Assembly: GCF_041431415.1 (NCBI RefSeq)
Contig: NZ_CP107845.1
Location: 3,844,001-3,908,000, forward strand
Direction of reading: 5' to 3'
DNA from: Streptomyces sp. NBC_00513
Lineage (GTDB): Bacteria; Actinomycetota; Actinomycetes; Streptomycetales; Streptomycetaceae
Length of the DNA stretch: 64,000 bases
Shown here one piece after another: positions 19,800 to 28,090 of the stretch (position 1 is its first letter; every line of letters begins with the position of its first letter). Both the position numbers and the translations under genes were made by a program. Under the pieces are notes generated by a model. That model was not told the DNA's origin. It searched no databases and was given only the letters and a program-made list of their open reading frames with translations.

Positions 19800-19905
19800 C
19801 CTGGACGTCATCGACGGTCTCATGCGTGCGCGCAAGGAAAAGCCCCCACCCCGGTTGGTCGGAAGGGGAGTCTCACACACACCTCGCCGGGCCCCTGCAC
19901 CCGTC

Positions 19906-20337
19906 CTAAACCAAAGCCCCGAGCATGCCGGCACCGATGACGCGCCGCAGAACGTGGGCGATCTCCTCGGGCTTGAGGTCGATGCTGTCGAGCCCCTCCA
20001 CGGTCAGCGGGATCTCTTCCAGCGCGTATTCGCCGCGGCCCTCGGCGCTGAACTCGGGGCCGGTACGGTCTTCGAAGGACCACGTCGCGATGCGGGCGAC
20101 GTAGAAGAGCTGACGCTCCTTGTCGGACTCCATGGTGTGCAGGAGGCGGCCGATGTCGGCCTTCCCCGCGATCTCCTCGTGGATCTCACGGTGCAGCGCG
20201 GCCTCCCGGGACTCGTCGCCCTCCTCCACCCCGCCGCCGGGCAGCACCCAGTACACGGGGAGTCCGGGCTTGGTGCGGCGAATGACCAGCATCGTGTCGT
20301 CCGCGGTGACGAGGACGGCTCGGACTCGTTCGATCAT
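19906..20337 (-). CDS. NUDIX hydrolase
   Basis: A 143-residue Nudix protein. The Nudix box GxxxxxExxxxxxREUxEExGU is present as GGVEEGDESREAALHREIHE followed by E-I, with the glutamates for metal binding intact. The preceding YWVLPG strand is typical. Substrate not predictable. Start ATG 20337; a GGAGAC site lies just upstream. It is codirectional with the lipoprotein gene but 106 bp from it. Confidence 0.9.
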   Translation of the reverse strand: MIERVRAVLVTADDTMLVIRRTKPGLPVYWVLPGGGVEEGDESREAALHREIHEEIAGKADIGRLLHTMESDKERQLFYVARIATWSFEDRTGPEFSAEGRGEYALEEIPLTVEGLDSIDLKPEEIAHVLRRVIGAGMLGALV

Positions 20338-20459
20338 TTTGCTCTGTCTCCTTGCTTGTTGATGGTCTCAGTGCAGCAGCCGGCTGCCATCGACGTGGAC
20401 GATTGCGCGGTGACAAGCGAGGCGGACGGCCCGACAGGGAACGCCACCAGGGCTGACAC

Positions 20460-20745
20460 GTCTCCGGGGCGTCCGCGTCGGGGGACGCAGGCGACTCGGC
20501 CTCCGAACTCGGCGGCGGCCACGCTCGCCACCTGGCCGTCCGCCACCTCACCACCCAGGACGTCGCCCGCTGGCTGGAGGGCCGCTTCACGGAGACTGCC
20601 GGCCGCGACCTGTTCGCCGCCACCTCCCAGCTCGTCCACCTCGCCGGCTGGATGGCCCAGGACGAAGGCGACACCCCCGAACTCCGCCGCCTCGCCCCGC
20701 GCTACTACGCCCACTCCTTCCGCCTGGCCGCCGAAGCCGGCGCCC
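20460..20745 (+). pseudogene. Remnant of an XRE-family Streptomyces regulator
   Basis: One frame encodes about 95 residues (HLAVRHLTTQDVARWLEG, then GRDLFAATSQLVHLAGWMAQ and RYYAHSFRLAAEAG). This matches the middle/TPR part of the large streptomycete family of XRE-type HTH regulators. The HTH domain upstream and the C-terminal TPR part downstream are missing, and the frame drifts into unrelated sequence after residue 95. There is no start or ribosome site. Confidence 0.7.
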
Positions 20746-21548
20746 CCCCTCGGCTCCACGGCGCGGGCGGTCCGCGTCGCGGGTTGTGGATCCCGCGAAT
20801 TCGGCTCCGCAAAGCGGAGGCAGTGCCCCCCCAGCCGGGGGCCGAGGTGGCGCCACGAGGCGCCCTCTCGGTTTCGCTCGCGATCTCGGCCTCGTTGCGG
20901 GGGCCGAAGGGGGGCCACGCGTGGTGTCACGACGTTTCTGGCCGGGGTTTGGGACGGGGGCACGGTTACCGGAGGGGCGGGTGGGAGCGGGTGGCGCGGG
21001 TGGCTCAGGCGTCCGGGTCCGCTCTTGCCGGCCGGCAGGAGCGGACCCGGTCGGACCCGGTCGGGTCGGGGCGGGTCGGGTCGGGGCGGGATACGGGACG
21101 GAGTCCTTGTACGGGCGTTACGGGGCTATAGCGCCTGCTTTCGGCGCGTACCGAACGCGCCTCACGGACCGGCGTCGCTCGAACTCATGGTGTCACCAGT
21201 CCGGAACGACCCTTCGGGCCTCGCCAAGACCGCCGAACGGGACCTGGTCGAGGGCATCGACCAGGGCATCGACCGGGCCATCGACCACGTCACCGGCGAG
21301 GCCGACGGCGAGGTTGATGGGGAGGTTGACCGTGGCGGCGTCCAGGCCGCCCGAGTCGCTCATCTCCCTTAACCGGAGGGGACTTTGTCACAACCTCGTG
21401 ACAAGCTCAGCCGATTCCGCAACAGCTGGGCGGTTGCGACGTGGATTGGCTTTGCAGACAGCAATGCGGGGTTGATAGACATGACACACCAGTGCGGGCT
21501 GTGGTTGTTCGAGCGGCCTGCTGTGAGAGGGGTGACGGGGGTGAACTC
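20746..21548. other. About 800 bp with no confident gene; GC-rich tracts and likely T7SS promoter
   Basis: It contains low-complexity runs of GGTCG/GGGTCGGGGC around 21040-21100. A possible 61-residue frame at 21187-21372 (GIDQGIDRAIDHVTGE) is not well supported. The last 150 bp should carry the promoter of the type VII operon, but I see no clear -10/-35 pair. Confidence 0.4.
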
Positions 21549-21881
21549 GTGAAGTTCGACATGGGTAACACGGCGTTGTCGGGACTGACGTCCCGGACGC
21601 GGGATTCGAGCGGCGACCTCGGCGGTCTGATCCGCCAGCTGATCGCGGCGGCGGCACCGTTGGAGGGCAAGTTCAACGGTTCGGGCAAGGTGGCCTTCGA
21701 CCGGTTCAAGGAGCACTCGGACGAGGTGACGGCCGCGCTGAACGGGTCGTTGCAGGCGATCTTGGGTGGTCAGTCCGGGATGGACTCCTCGTTCGGTCAG
21801 GGTGACCACGAGTCGGCGGACAACGCCAAGCAGCAGATGGCGGCGGCGAACTTCGACGCGGCCCGTTTCTCGGGCCGTTAG
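21549..21881 (+). CDS. WXG100/ESAT-6-like protein 1
   Basis: A 110-residue helical-hairpin protein, first gene of the T7SS block. KFDMGNTALSGLTSRTRD and EGKFNGSGKVAFDRFKEHSDEV resemble EsxA/B-type proteins of Streptomyces, where the WXG turn is replaced (here around FNGSGK). Such proteins are exported as dimers by the ESX machinery and escort larger effectors. The start is GTG 21549, with GGGGGTG upstream. The next Esx-like gene starts 19 bp after the stop. Confidence 0.85.
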   Translation: MKFDMGNTALSGLTSRTRDSSGDLGGLIRQLIAAAAPLEGKFNGSGKVAFDRFKEHSDEVTAALNGSLQAILGGQSGMDSSFGQGDHESADNAKQQMAAANFDAARFSGR

Positions 21882-21900
21882 ACGAACAGGGGGTAGTGGC

Positions 21901-22215
21901 ATGGCTGGTGGCGGTACGGATCGGCGGAGTTACGACATCGGCGCCTCGACCGAGGTGCAGGGCTCGTTGGGCGGCATCCTCTCGCGGTTGGAGACGGTGC
22001 TCGGTGAGCGTGAGGCGGCGGTGAAGGCGGCGATGGCCGACTTCCAGGCCGACGGCGTGTCGGACGAGTACCACGGCAAGGAGCAGCGCTGGGACAAGGC
22101 TGCCGCCGAGGTGCGTTCGATCATCGCGTTGTTGCGCTCCACGATGGAGAAGAACGACGGGACGGCGCATCAGACGCTGGCCCGGGCGAAGGCCGCGGTC
22201 GACGCGATCGGCTGA
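21901..22215 (+). CDS. WXG100/ESAT-6-like protein 2
   Basis: A 104-residue protein with the helix-turn-helix layout of ESAT-6 family members: long amphipathic helices (GSLGGILSRLETVLGEREAA and AAAEVRSIIALLRSTME) around a turn at FQADGVSDEYHGKEQRW. It probably forms a heterodimer with the preceding protein. ATG 21901 follows GGGGG. Second gene of the operon. Confidence 0.85.
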   Translation: MAGGGTDRRSYDIGASTEVQGSLGGILSRLETVLGEREAAVKAAMADFQADGVSDEYHGKEQRWDKAAAEVRSIIALLRSTMEKNDGTAHQTLARAKAAVDAIG

Positions 22216-22259
22216 CGTCCGAAGGCAAGGGAAGACGTTCTACGTAAACGGGGGGCATC

Positions 22260-22643
22260 GTGTCCAAGTGGGACATCAAGCCGGATGGTGTTCGTGAGGT
22301 CCTGAACAAGACCGCGGAGGCCGGCGGGAAGTTCGAGGAGGAGTTCACGTCGTACGGCGAGGGCTTGGTGGGCTCCGCGACGTCGGCGGGCACGATGGTC
22401 CTGGGTGGGACGGAGATCCCCGAGGGGGGCGCGTTCGGTCCGGTGGCGCAGGCGTTGCAGGAGTTTCAGCAGCGCACGGAGAACGACGTGAAGTTCCTTC
22501 CGGTTCGGACGGGCAAGTCGATCACCGGGGCGCGGTTGGCCACGCAGGAGTACCTCAAGGGTGACCTGGAGATGGCGAAGAACAAGCAGGAGGAGTATTC
22601 CAAGGCTCCTACTCCGGAAGAGATGAAGGGCCCCAAGAAGTGA
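22260..22643 (+). CDS. T7SS-associated protein (DUF6507-like)
   Basis: A 127-residue helical protein starting WDIKPDGVREVLNKTAEAGG, a pattern of small proteins found beside Streptomyces ESX genes (DUF6507 as I recall). Its N-terminal half resembles a WXG100 subunit and the C-terminal half is charged. The start is GTG 22260 after GGGGGC. It overlaps the next gene by four bases (GTGA), so it is coupled to the large effector-like protein and may be its export partner or chaperone. Confidence 0.75.
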   Translation: MSKWDIKPDGVREVLNKTAEAGGKFEEEFTSYGEGLVGSATSAGTMVLGGTEIPEGGAFGPVAQALQEFQQRTENDVKFLPVRTGKSITGARLATQEYLKGDLEMAKNKQEEYSKAPTPEEMKGPKK

Positions 22644-25087
22644 TCGATCTGGGGAAGATACCGACCTTCACGGGCAATCTGGAGACGTTGGAGACGCATG
22701 CGGCGTCGTTGAAGACGACCGCGTCGGGCATCCGGGGTACGGGCAAGGACGTCCACAACGCGTTCCAGGCGTTGGATCCGGTCTATGACGCCCCGGAGCA
22801 GGGGGAGTTGCTCAATTCGACGATTCCTGTGCGGGACAAGGCGGACGAGTTCGCCAAGAAACTGGAGTCCGTCAGTGGCGCGTTGAGCAGTTTCGCGACG
22901 TCGGCTCGTCCGCTGGTGAACCGGATGAAGCAGCTTCGCACGGACGCGGCGAAGTTCGTCGCGGACAACAAGGACGACGACGACTGGCAGCAGGACCAGC
23001 ACAAGATCGACGAGAACGCGCGTCTGGTGCGTGAGGTCGGCACGACGTGGGTGGCGTTCCAGGGTGTCGAGCGGGATGCCGCCAACAAGATCACGTCGTT
23101 GGTGGGCGGCACGCATTTCGTCGTCGACGACGGTTCCCACAAGGCCGGCATGTACGGCTTCAGCGAAAGCGACGTCAAGGACGCCAAGGAAACGCCCTGG
23201 GGCACGGTCGACGAGCGTGAGTACACCGGTCTGAAGGCCGCGTGGGAGTGGACGAAGGACAATGTCGGCGGTGCGCTGAAGGGCTTCTTCGTCGACGGTG
23301 TCTGGGGCACCCTCAAGGGCCTCGGCAGCATGATCAACGTGTTCGACTGGGACAACTTCAAGAAGACCTGGTCGAGCATCGGTGACGTCTTCGGCGGCGT
23401 CAGCGCCTACCTCATGACCCCCTACGACTGGGCCATGGACAAGATGTTCGGCCCGGTCGACCACAGCGACACCGACAAGCAGAAGGCCGCCCTGCGCAAC
23501 TTCGGGAAGTCGCTGGTCGCGTGGGACCAGTGGGGCGAGCATCCCTCGCAGGCGTTCGGGACGGTGTTGTTCAACGGCCTGACCCTCGGCTCGGGATCGC
23601 TGCTCAAGCTCGGCAAGGCCGGAAAGCTGGGCCTGGGCGCGGAGGCCGCGACCGTGCTGGGCAAGGCGGGCGCACTCGTCGACCCGATGAGCTACCTCGG
23701 CAAGGCCGCGGGCGTCACCAAGCTGAAGGTCGGCGACTTCATGGAGGGCTTCAAGGCCAGCCGGGCCGGCGTCGACGACATGGCCCGCTCCATGCCCACC
23801 GGCGAGGTACCCGCGACGCCCGGCCACACCGGCGACACGCCCGCCCACACCGGCGACACGCCCTCGACCCCCGCGCACGCGGGCGATCAGACGCCCCCCG
23901 GGCGCGAGTACGAGGACGCCAACGGCAACAAGCGCGTCATCGGCCACGACGGCAGCATCCGGGACGAGCACGGCAACGTCGTTCCCGACACCGATCCGGT
24001 CAGGGAACCCCACAAGAGCGACCTGCCCAACCACCACGAACCCGCCCCCGTCCCCGCCCCCGTCAAGGAGCGGGTCCTCGAAGGCGCCGGGGGTCCGAGC
24101 CACGTCGAGAACGGCACGGGCCACCCGACGGGGGGCGTCGATACGCACGGCACGCCGCACATGGGCGGAACGACCACCCACCCCGTCGGTGGTACCGCCG
24201 GCCACACCCCGGGCGGTACCGCCGGCCACACCCCGGGCGGTACCGCCGGCCACACCCCGGGCGGCACCGCCGGCCACACGGCGCACAACAGCCACACCCC
24301 GGCGGGTGGCGGTGGATCGGGGGGCCACGGCGGGACCGACAACACCGCGACGGGCGGCGGCGCCTCCGGCCACGGCGACACCACGACCACGGGTGGCGAC
24401 GGCCACGGTGGCGATTCGGGCACTCCCCATCAGGGTGACGGCGGTGGCCACGACGCGTCGGGCGGTTCCGATGGCGGCGGCCAGGGCGACGCACCTGATG
24501 CTTCGCCCGGTGGTGCCGGGGACCAGACCATGGACCCCAAGGTGGTCGATGAACGCATCAAGGAGTTGGACGACCAGCAAGGCGGCGAGGGTCACGCGCC
24601 AGGCCGCCACCTCCACCCTGATGAGAAGGCCCTGACGGACCGGCTCGGCACGGTGGCCCGCGACAGCAACGGGGCGCCGAAGATGTACGGGCCGAACTCG
24701 GGCTATCCGGGGCTGGTCAAGTCCGAGAACAACATCGACCCGTTGACCGGCACCACGGTGGATGGTGTGAGCGGCGGTGCGCACCGAGTCGGCGCGTTCG
24801 CGACGCGTTTCGACAATGCGGAAGACATGGTGCGTGCAGATGCCTACTTCCGCGACCAGATGTCACGCACCGGACATGAAGCGGTCGAAACGTCCATCGA
24901 AGACGTACTCGGGCCCGGGTCCGAGGAAAGGTTCACCGGCTACTATCGTGACCCGGCCAACCTGAACGAATTCAAGCCGGTGGACTTCGAAGGTGGAACC
25001 ATCCTGCCTGTTTATCGTGCACTTCCCAATGGCGGGTACCGTCTCCACACCATGTTCGCCAACCCGGTGCGCGGCCGCCACCCGTAA
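22640..25087 (+). CDS. Putative T7SS polymorphic toxin
   Basis: An 815-residue protein with effector architecture. Residues 1-140 are an Esx-like helical targeting domain. About 200-390 is a conserved middle with amphipathic and hydrophobic helices (GALKGFFVDGVWGTLKGLG; AFGTVLFNGLTLGSGSLLKL). About 395-625 is a disordered linker rich in Gly, His, Thr and Pro with repeated GGTAGHTP units. About 627-815 is a separate C-terminal domain (GGAHRVGAFATRFDNAEDM; GTILPVYRALPNGGYRLHTM) that I cannot assign. A variable C-terminal domain followed by a small gene fits a polymorphic toxin with immunity. The start is GTG 22640 overlapping the preceding stop. Catalysis is not inferred. Confidence 0.75.
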   Translation: MIDLGKIPTFTGNLETLETHAASLKTTASGIRGTGKDVHNAFQALDPVYDAPEQGELLNSTIPVRDKADEFAKKLESVSGALSSFATSARPLVNRMKQLRTDAAKFVADNKDDDDWQQDQHKIDENARLVREVGTTWVAFQGVERDAANKITSLVGGTHFVVDDGSHKAGMYGFSESDVKDAKETPWGTVDEREYTGLKAAWEWTKDNVGGALKGFFVDGVWGTLKGLGSMINVFDWDNFKKTWSSIGDVFGGVSAYLMTPYDWAMDKMFGPVDHSDTDKQKAALRNFGKSLVAWDQWGEHPSQAFGTVLFNGLTLGSGSLLKLGKAGKLGLGAEAATVLGKAGALVDPMSYLGKAAGVTKLKVGDFMEGFKASRAGVDDMARSMPTGEVPATPGHTGDTPAHTGDTPSTPAHAGDQTPPGREYEDANGNKRVIGHDGSIRDEHGNVVPDTDPVREPHKSDLPNHHEPAPVPAPVKERVLEGAGGPSHVENGTGHPTGGVDTHGTPHMGGTTTHPVGGTAGHTPGGTAGHTPGGTAGHTPGGTAGHTAHNSHTPAGGGGSGGHGGTDNTATGGGASGHGDTTTTGGDGHGGDSGTPHQGDGGGHDASGGSDGGGQGDAPDASPGGAGDQTMDPKVVDERIKELDDQQGGEGHAPGRHLHPDEKALTDRLGTVARDSNGAPKMYGPNSGYPGLVKSENNIDPLTGTTVDGVSGGAHRVGAFATRFDNAEDMVRADAYFRDQMSRTGHEAVETSIEDVLGPGSEERFTGYYRDPANLNEFKPVDFEGGTILPVYRALPNGGYRLHTMFANPVRGRHP
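24191..24286. repeat. 24-bp tandem repeat in the toxin linker
   Basis: Three exact copies and one partial copy of a 24-bp unit encode GTAGHTPG in the disordered linker of the T7SS toxin-like gene. Confidence 0.9.
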
Positions 25088-25099
25088 AGAAGGATGCCA

Positions 25100-25387
25100 A
25101 TGGACCCGCTTTTCAAGAATTTCCTCAAGGTGAACCTGGATCTTGAGCGGGGGTATGAAACAGACAACGGCCTGAAGCTCACTTTGCACAGCTTCAGTGA
25201 TTCCTACGTGGAATTGGTTCGCACGGGCTTCGAGCAGATGCTCTCGGACGAATCCTTCGGGCCGGACGAATACGAGCGGCTGACTGACATCGAGTTCCCC
25301 GACAGGGAAACCCTGCGCTCATACCTTCAAGCCATGTACGACCACCTGTTCAACGATGCACCCGAGCAGCCGATGCCGCCGGGCTGA
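25100..25387 (+). CDS. Candidate immunity protein
   Basis: A 95-residue acidic protein (many D/E, LTDIEFPDRETLRSYLQ) 12 bp after the toxin-like gene. Size, acidity and position are those of contact-dependent or T7SS immunity proteins; it resembles small CdiI-type helical proteins, though I cannot name a family. ATG 25100 has AAGAAGG at the right distance; ATG 25094 is the alternative. Likely it neutralises the C-terminal domain of the preceding gene product. Confidence 0.7.
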   Translation: MDPLFKNFLKVNLDLERGYETDNGLKLTLHSFSDSYVELVRTGFEQMLSDESFGPDEYERLTDIEFPDRETLRSYLQAMYDHLFNDAPEQPMPPG

Positions 25388-25671
25388 AGGCGCGCGGCAC
25401 CTCGACTCCCGAGTGCCTGCCGGAGGTCGGCGACGGGGGTGCGCGAAGGTCTCGTGAGGTACTGGATCGCGCTGAACGGAAAGGACCTTCGCCATGCCGA
25501 TGCGCGCCGCGAGAGTGCGCCGCGTGGTTCCCGTGGGTCGCTGAGCGAGGCGGGCAGGTACGGGTGGTTCCTCCGCGTCGCCCGCCGCGGTGGACCCTGC
25601 CACGATGCGCCCGCCGGGACGTGGCCGTGGGGTTCGGCGGGCAGCGAATTCAAGGAAACAGGGACGAGTTC
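25388..25671. other. Short gap between immunity-type genes
   Basis: 284 bp with no start, ribosome site or domain that I can support. It may contain decayed toxin-domain sequence. Confidence 0.4.
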
Positions 25672-26217
25672 ATGCACGGCTATCGTGAATTGCTCGGCAC
25701 GGATTTCGACGGCCGGCCGACGGACGACATCGACGACGTGATCCACGACGCGTTCGAAAGTTCTCGTCACCGGGCCCGCGTCCCCGGGCTCGTCGCCTTG
25801 ATGAACGATTCCGGCGCGCCCGAGATCGAGCGGTTCCTTGCCTGTGTGGTGCTGGTGAACCGGGGTGAGGCGGCGGGATACGAGAGGGTGATCAGCGCCG
25901 CCGCGGATCCCGGGAACGTTCCCTGGCACGGGTTCTCGATCGACCGGAAGTTCTCGGTGGACAGCGCCTTCTCGCAGCCGGCGGTGGCTGTGGACGGCAG
26001 CCGTCGGCTCGTTGAGGAAAAGGGGACGGCAGCATGGCGTGAGCGAGCCTTCCGCGCTCTCGTGCGGCCGGCCGACAGCCAGTACTTCGAGGACAGACTC
26101 GGTGAACTGATCGACAGCGCCACTGTCGGAGCCGCTCTGGCCGACATCCCGGATGTCCTGGGACGTGGTGTGCGTTCCCTGGCCGAGGGGGAGAAGCAAG
26201 AGACGGCGTCCGGCTGA
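25672..26217 (+). CDS. Putative immunity-like protein
   Basis: A 181-residue acidic, soluble, largely helical protein (HGYRELLGTDFDGRPTDDID; VPGLVALMNDSGAPEIERFL). Regular helix-turn-helix periodicity suggests a HEAT-like immunity fold. ATG 25672 follows CAGGGACGAG. It sits between the toxin/immunity pair and the T7SS core genes. The toxin it answers to is not in the window; it could be an orphan immunity protein. Confidence 0.65.
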   Translation: MHGYRELLGTDFDGRPTDDIDDVIHDAFESSRHRARVPGLVALMNDSGAPEIERFLACVVLVNRGEAAGYERVISAAADPGNVPWHGFSIDRKFSVDSAFSQPAVAVDGSRRLVEEKGTAAWRERAFRALVRPADSQYFEDRLGELIDSATVGAALADIPDVLGRGVRSLAEGEKQETASG

Positions 26218-26224
26218 TCGGGCA

Positions 26225-26587
26225 ATGATGGCGAAGGATTACGACAGTCAGCTGCTGGAGTCGGTGTCGGTACGGCGTCGACGCATGCGGGACGCCCTGC
26301 TCTTCGGGGTCGGGCGAGCCCGCCGTACGGCGGACGAGAGGCTCGGGAAGACATTCGCGGGACTCGCCGTCGCGGCGGTGTTGTGTGCCGGTTGTGTGGG
26401 GTGGTCGTTCATCCAGCACACCCTGGCCCAACAGAAAGCGCAGCAGAAACAGCAGCGACAGCAACAGCAGCGCTATGCACCGAAGGCGACTCCGTCACCG
26501 TCGGTGTCGCCTTCGTCGTCCTCCGTACATGCGAATACGACGCATCATCCCAAAGGAACACACGAAATGACGGAGCCGGCCCAGTGA
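26225..26587 (+). CDS. Small T7SS-associated single-span membrane protein, copy 1
   Basis: A 120-residue protein. A basic cytosolic N-terminus (AKDYDSQLLESVSVRRRRMR) is followed by one transmembrane helix at about residues 48-65 (FAGLAVAAVLCAGCVGWSF) and a Gln-rich, then Ser/Pro-rich outer tail. A close paralog lies at 37366-37866. The topology (cytosolic start, one span, external tail) is like a stripped-down EccB N-terminus, but homology is not shown. It is immediately upstream of eccD. Start ATG 26225 or 26228. Confidence 0.75.
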   Translation: MMAKDYDSQLLESVSVRRRRMRDALLFGVGRARRTADERLGKTFAGLAVAAVLCAGCVGWSFIQHTLAQQKAQQKQQRQQQQRYAPKATPSPSVSPSSSSVHANTTHHPKGTHEMTEPAQ

Positions 26588-26600
26588 TAGGTTCTGCCGC

Positions 26601-28073
26601 GTGGTAAACGTGGGGGAAAAGCAGCGCACGGAATTGAGCAGGATCACTCTCGTCGGCGATCGTCGGAGAGTGGATCTGGTGCTCCCCTCGAATGAGCCCA
26701 TCGGACGGCTTCTGCCCGATGTCCTGCGGCTGTTGGACGACAGGGTGGGCGAGCGGCCGGCCGCCCGGCATCTGATCAATGCAGAGGGAACGGTTCTGCC
26801 GCAGGACGGAACGCTGGCCGAGGCCGCCGTGCCCGACGGCGCCGTATTGCGGCTCGTCCGCGTGCACGACGCCCCCTCCGCCCCCGTCGTGCACGACGTC
26901 ACCGACGAGCTCGCCGAGGACCTGGACGTACGCGCGTGGCGCTGGCGGCCCGAGGCCCGGCGGTGGACCGCGGGCGTGGCGACGATCGCGCCGGCCGTGA
27001 CCGCCGGCGTGCTCGCGCGCGACGGTCTCGGCACGGCCGAGGTGGCGGCTCCCCTCGCGGTTCTGGCCGTGATCGTGGCGGCCGTCGGCGCGGTCGCCGC
27101 GCGGATCGGCACGCGGGCCGGTACGCGAGCCGCCACCCGGGCGGGTCAGAACGGCCGGGACGGTCGGCCCGCCCCGGCGGGACAGGCGGACCGGTCAGGT
27201 CAGGCAGGACGCGCGGAGCAGGCGGGTCAGGCGGGCCGCGACCTCGGCGGCACCCTCATGCTGACCGGTGGCGCCCTCGGCGTGCTCGCCGCGTGGACCG
27301 CCGCCGACGCCCACGCCTGGGGCGGGCCCGCGCGGCTCGCCGCCGTGGCCGGCGCGCTCGCCGTGACGCTCACGCTCGCCGGGCTGTTCTCGCGGCTCGG
27401 CAAGGGCGGCCTGATCGGCGCCGGAGCCGTCGTCGTCACCACCGGGGCGTGGGAGGCCGTCGCGGCGCTCCAGGCCGATCCGGCGCGCGTCGGATCCGTC
27501 ATGGCCCTCGTGTCGGTCGTCGTCCTCGGCCTGCTGCCCCGCCTCGCGCTGATGGCCGCCGGGCTCACGGGACTCGACGACCGCCGCTCGGGCGGCGCGT
27601 CCGTCAGCCGCCACGAGGTCGACACCGCCCTCGCCGCCACCCACCGCGGGCTGGTCCTGGCCACCGTCGCCGTCGCCGCGTCCGCCGCGGCCGGCGGGCT
27701 GCTGGCCGTCACCGCCCCCTCGTGGTGGACGGTCCTCCTCGCGTCCCTCACCGTCGTCGTGCTGCTCTCCCGCTCGCGCGCCTTCCCCCTGATCGCCGAG
27801 GTCGTCACGCTGCTGACCGCCGCCCTGGTGCTGCTCGTATCCCTCGTGGTGCTGTGGATCGACCACGTCCCCGGCGCCCCGTACGGGCCACTGGCCGCGC
27901 TCTGCGGGGTGGCGCTCGTGCCGCTCGCCGTGCTGGCGGTCCAGCTGCCGGAACACGTCGGCGTCCGGCTGCGGCGTGCCGTCGACCTCGTCGAGACGAT
28001 CGGCGTGATCGCACTGTTCCCGCTCGTGGTCGGGGTCTTCGGCGTCTACGCACGTCTGCTCCACCAGTTCTGA
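26601..28073 (+). CDS. eccD: T7SS membrane channel protein EccD
   Basis: A 490-residue protein. The N-terminal ubiquitin-like YukD domain (about 12-90; RRRVDLVLPSNEPIGRLLPD; AVLRLVRVHD) is followed by about eleven hydrophobic helices from residue 125 onward, the EccD layout that lines the ESX inner-membrane pore. A low-complexity Gly/Gln/Ala loop (about 175-215) sits between helices. GTG 26601 is the start. It is cotranscribed with the MinD-like and EccC genes. No eccB, eccE or mycP is present in this window. Confidence 0.9.
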   Translation: MVNVGEKQRTELSRITLVGDRRRVDLVLPSNEPIGRLLPDVLRLLDDRVGERPAARHLINAEGTVLPQDGTLAEAAVPDGAVLRLVRVHDAPSAPVVHDVTDELAEDLDVRAWRWRPEARRWTAGVATIAPAVTAGVLARDGLGTAEVAAPLAVLAVIVAAVGAVAARIGTRAGTRAATRAGQNGRDGRPAPAGQADRSGQAGRAEQAGQAGRDLGGTLMLTGGALGVLAAWTAADAHAWGGPARLAAVAGALAVTLTLAGLFSRLGKGGLIGAGAVVVTTGAWEAVAALQADPARVGSVMALVSVVVLGLLPRLALMAAGLTGLDDRRSGGASVSRHEVDTALAATHRGLVLATVAVAASAAAGGLLAVTAPSWWTVLLASLTVVVLLSRSRAFPLIAEVVTLLTAALVLLVSLVVLWIDHVPGAPYGPLAALCGVALVPLAVLAVQLPEHVGVRLRRAVDLVETIGVIALFPLVVGVFGVYARLLHQF

Positions 28074-28090
28074 GTTCCAGGAGAGACCGC

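Noticed and set aside
21187..21372. 61-residue frame upstream of the Esx-like genes
   Set aside because: Low-complexity GID/GEV repeats, no ribosome site and no domain.
18783..21548. Possible integrated element using tRNA-Gly as attachment site
   Set aside because: No integrase gene and no second copy of the tRNA 3' end were seen, so a site-specific integration cannot be supported.
24191..24286. CRISPR-like 24-bp repeats
   Set aside because: Contiguous copies without spacers, in frame inside the toxin linker and encoding GTAGHTPG.
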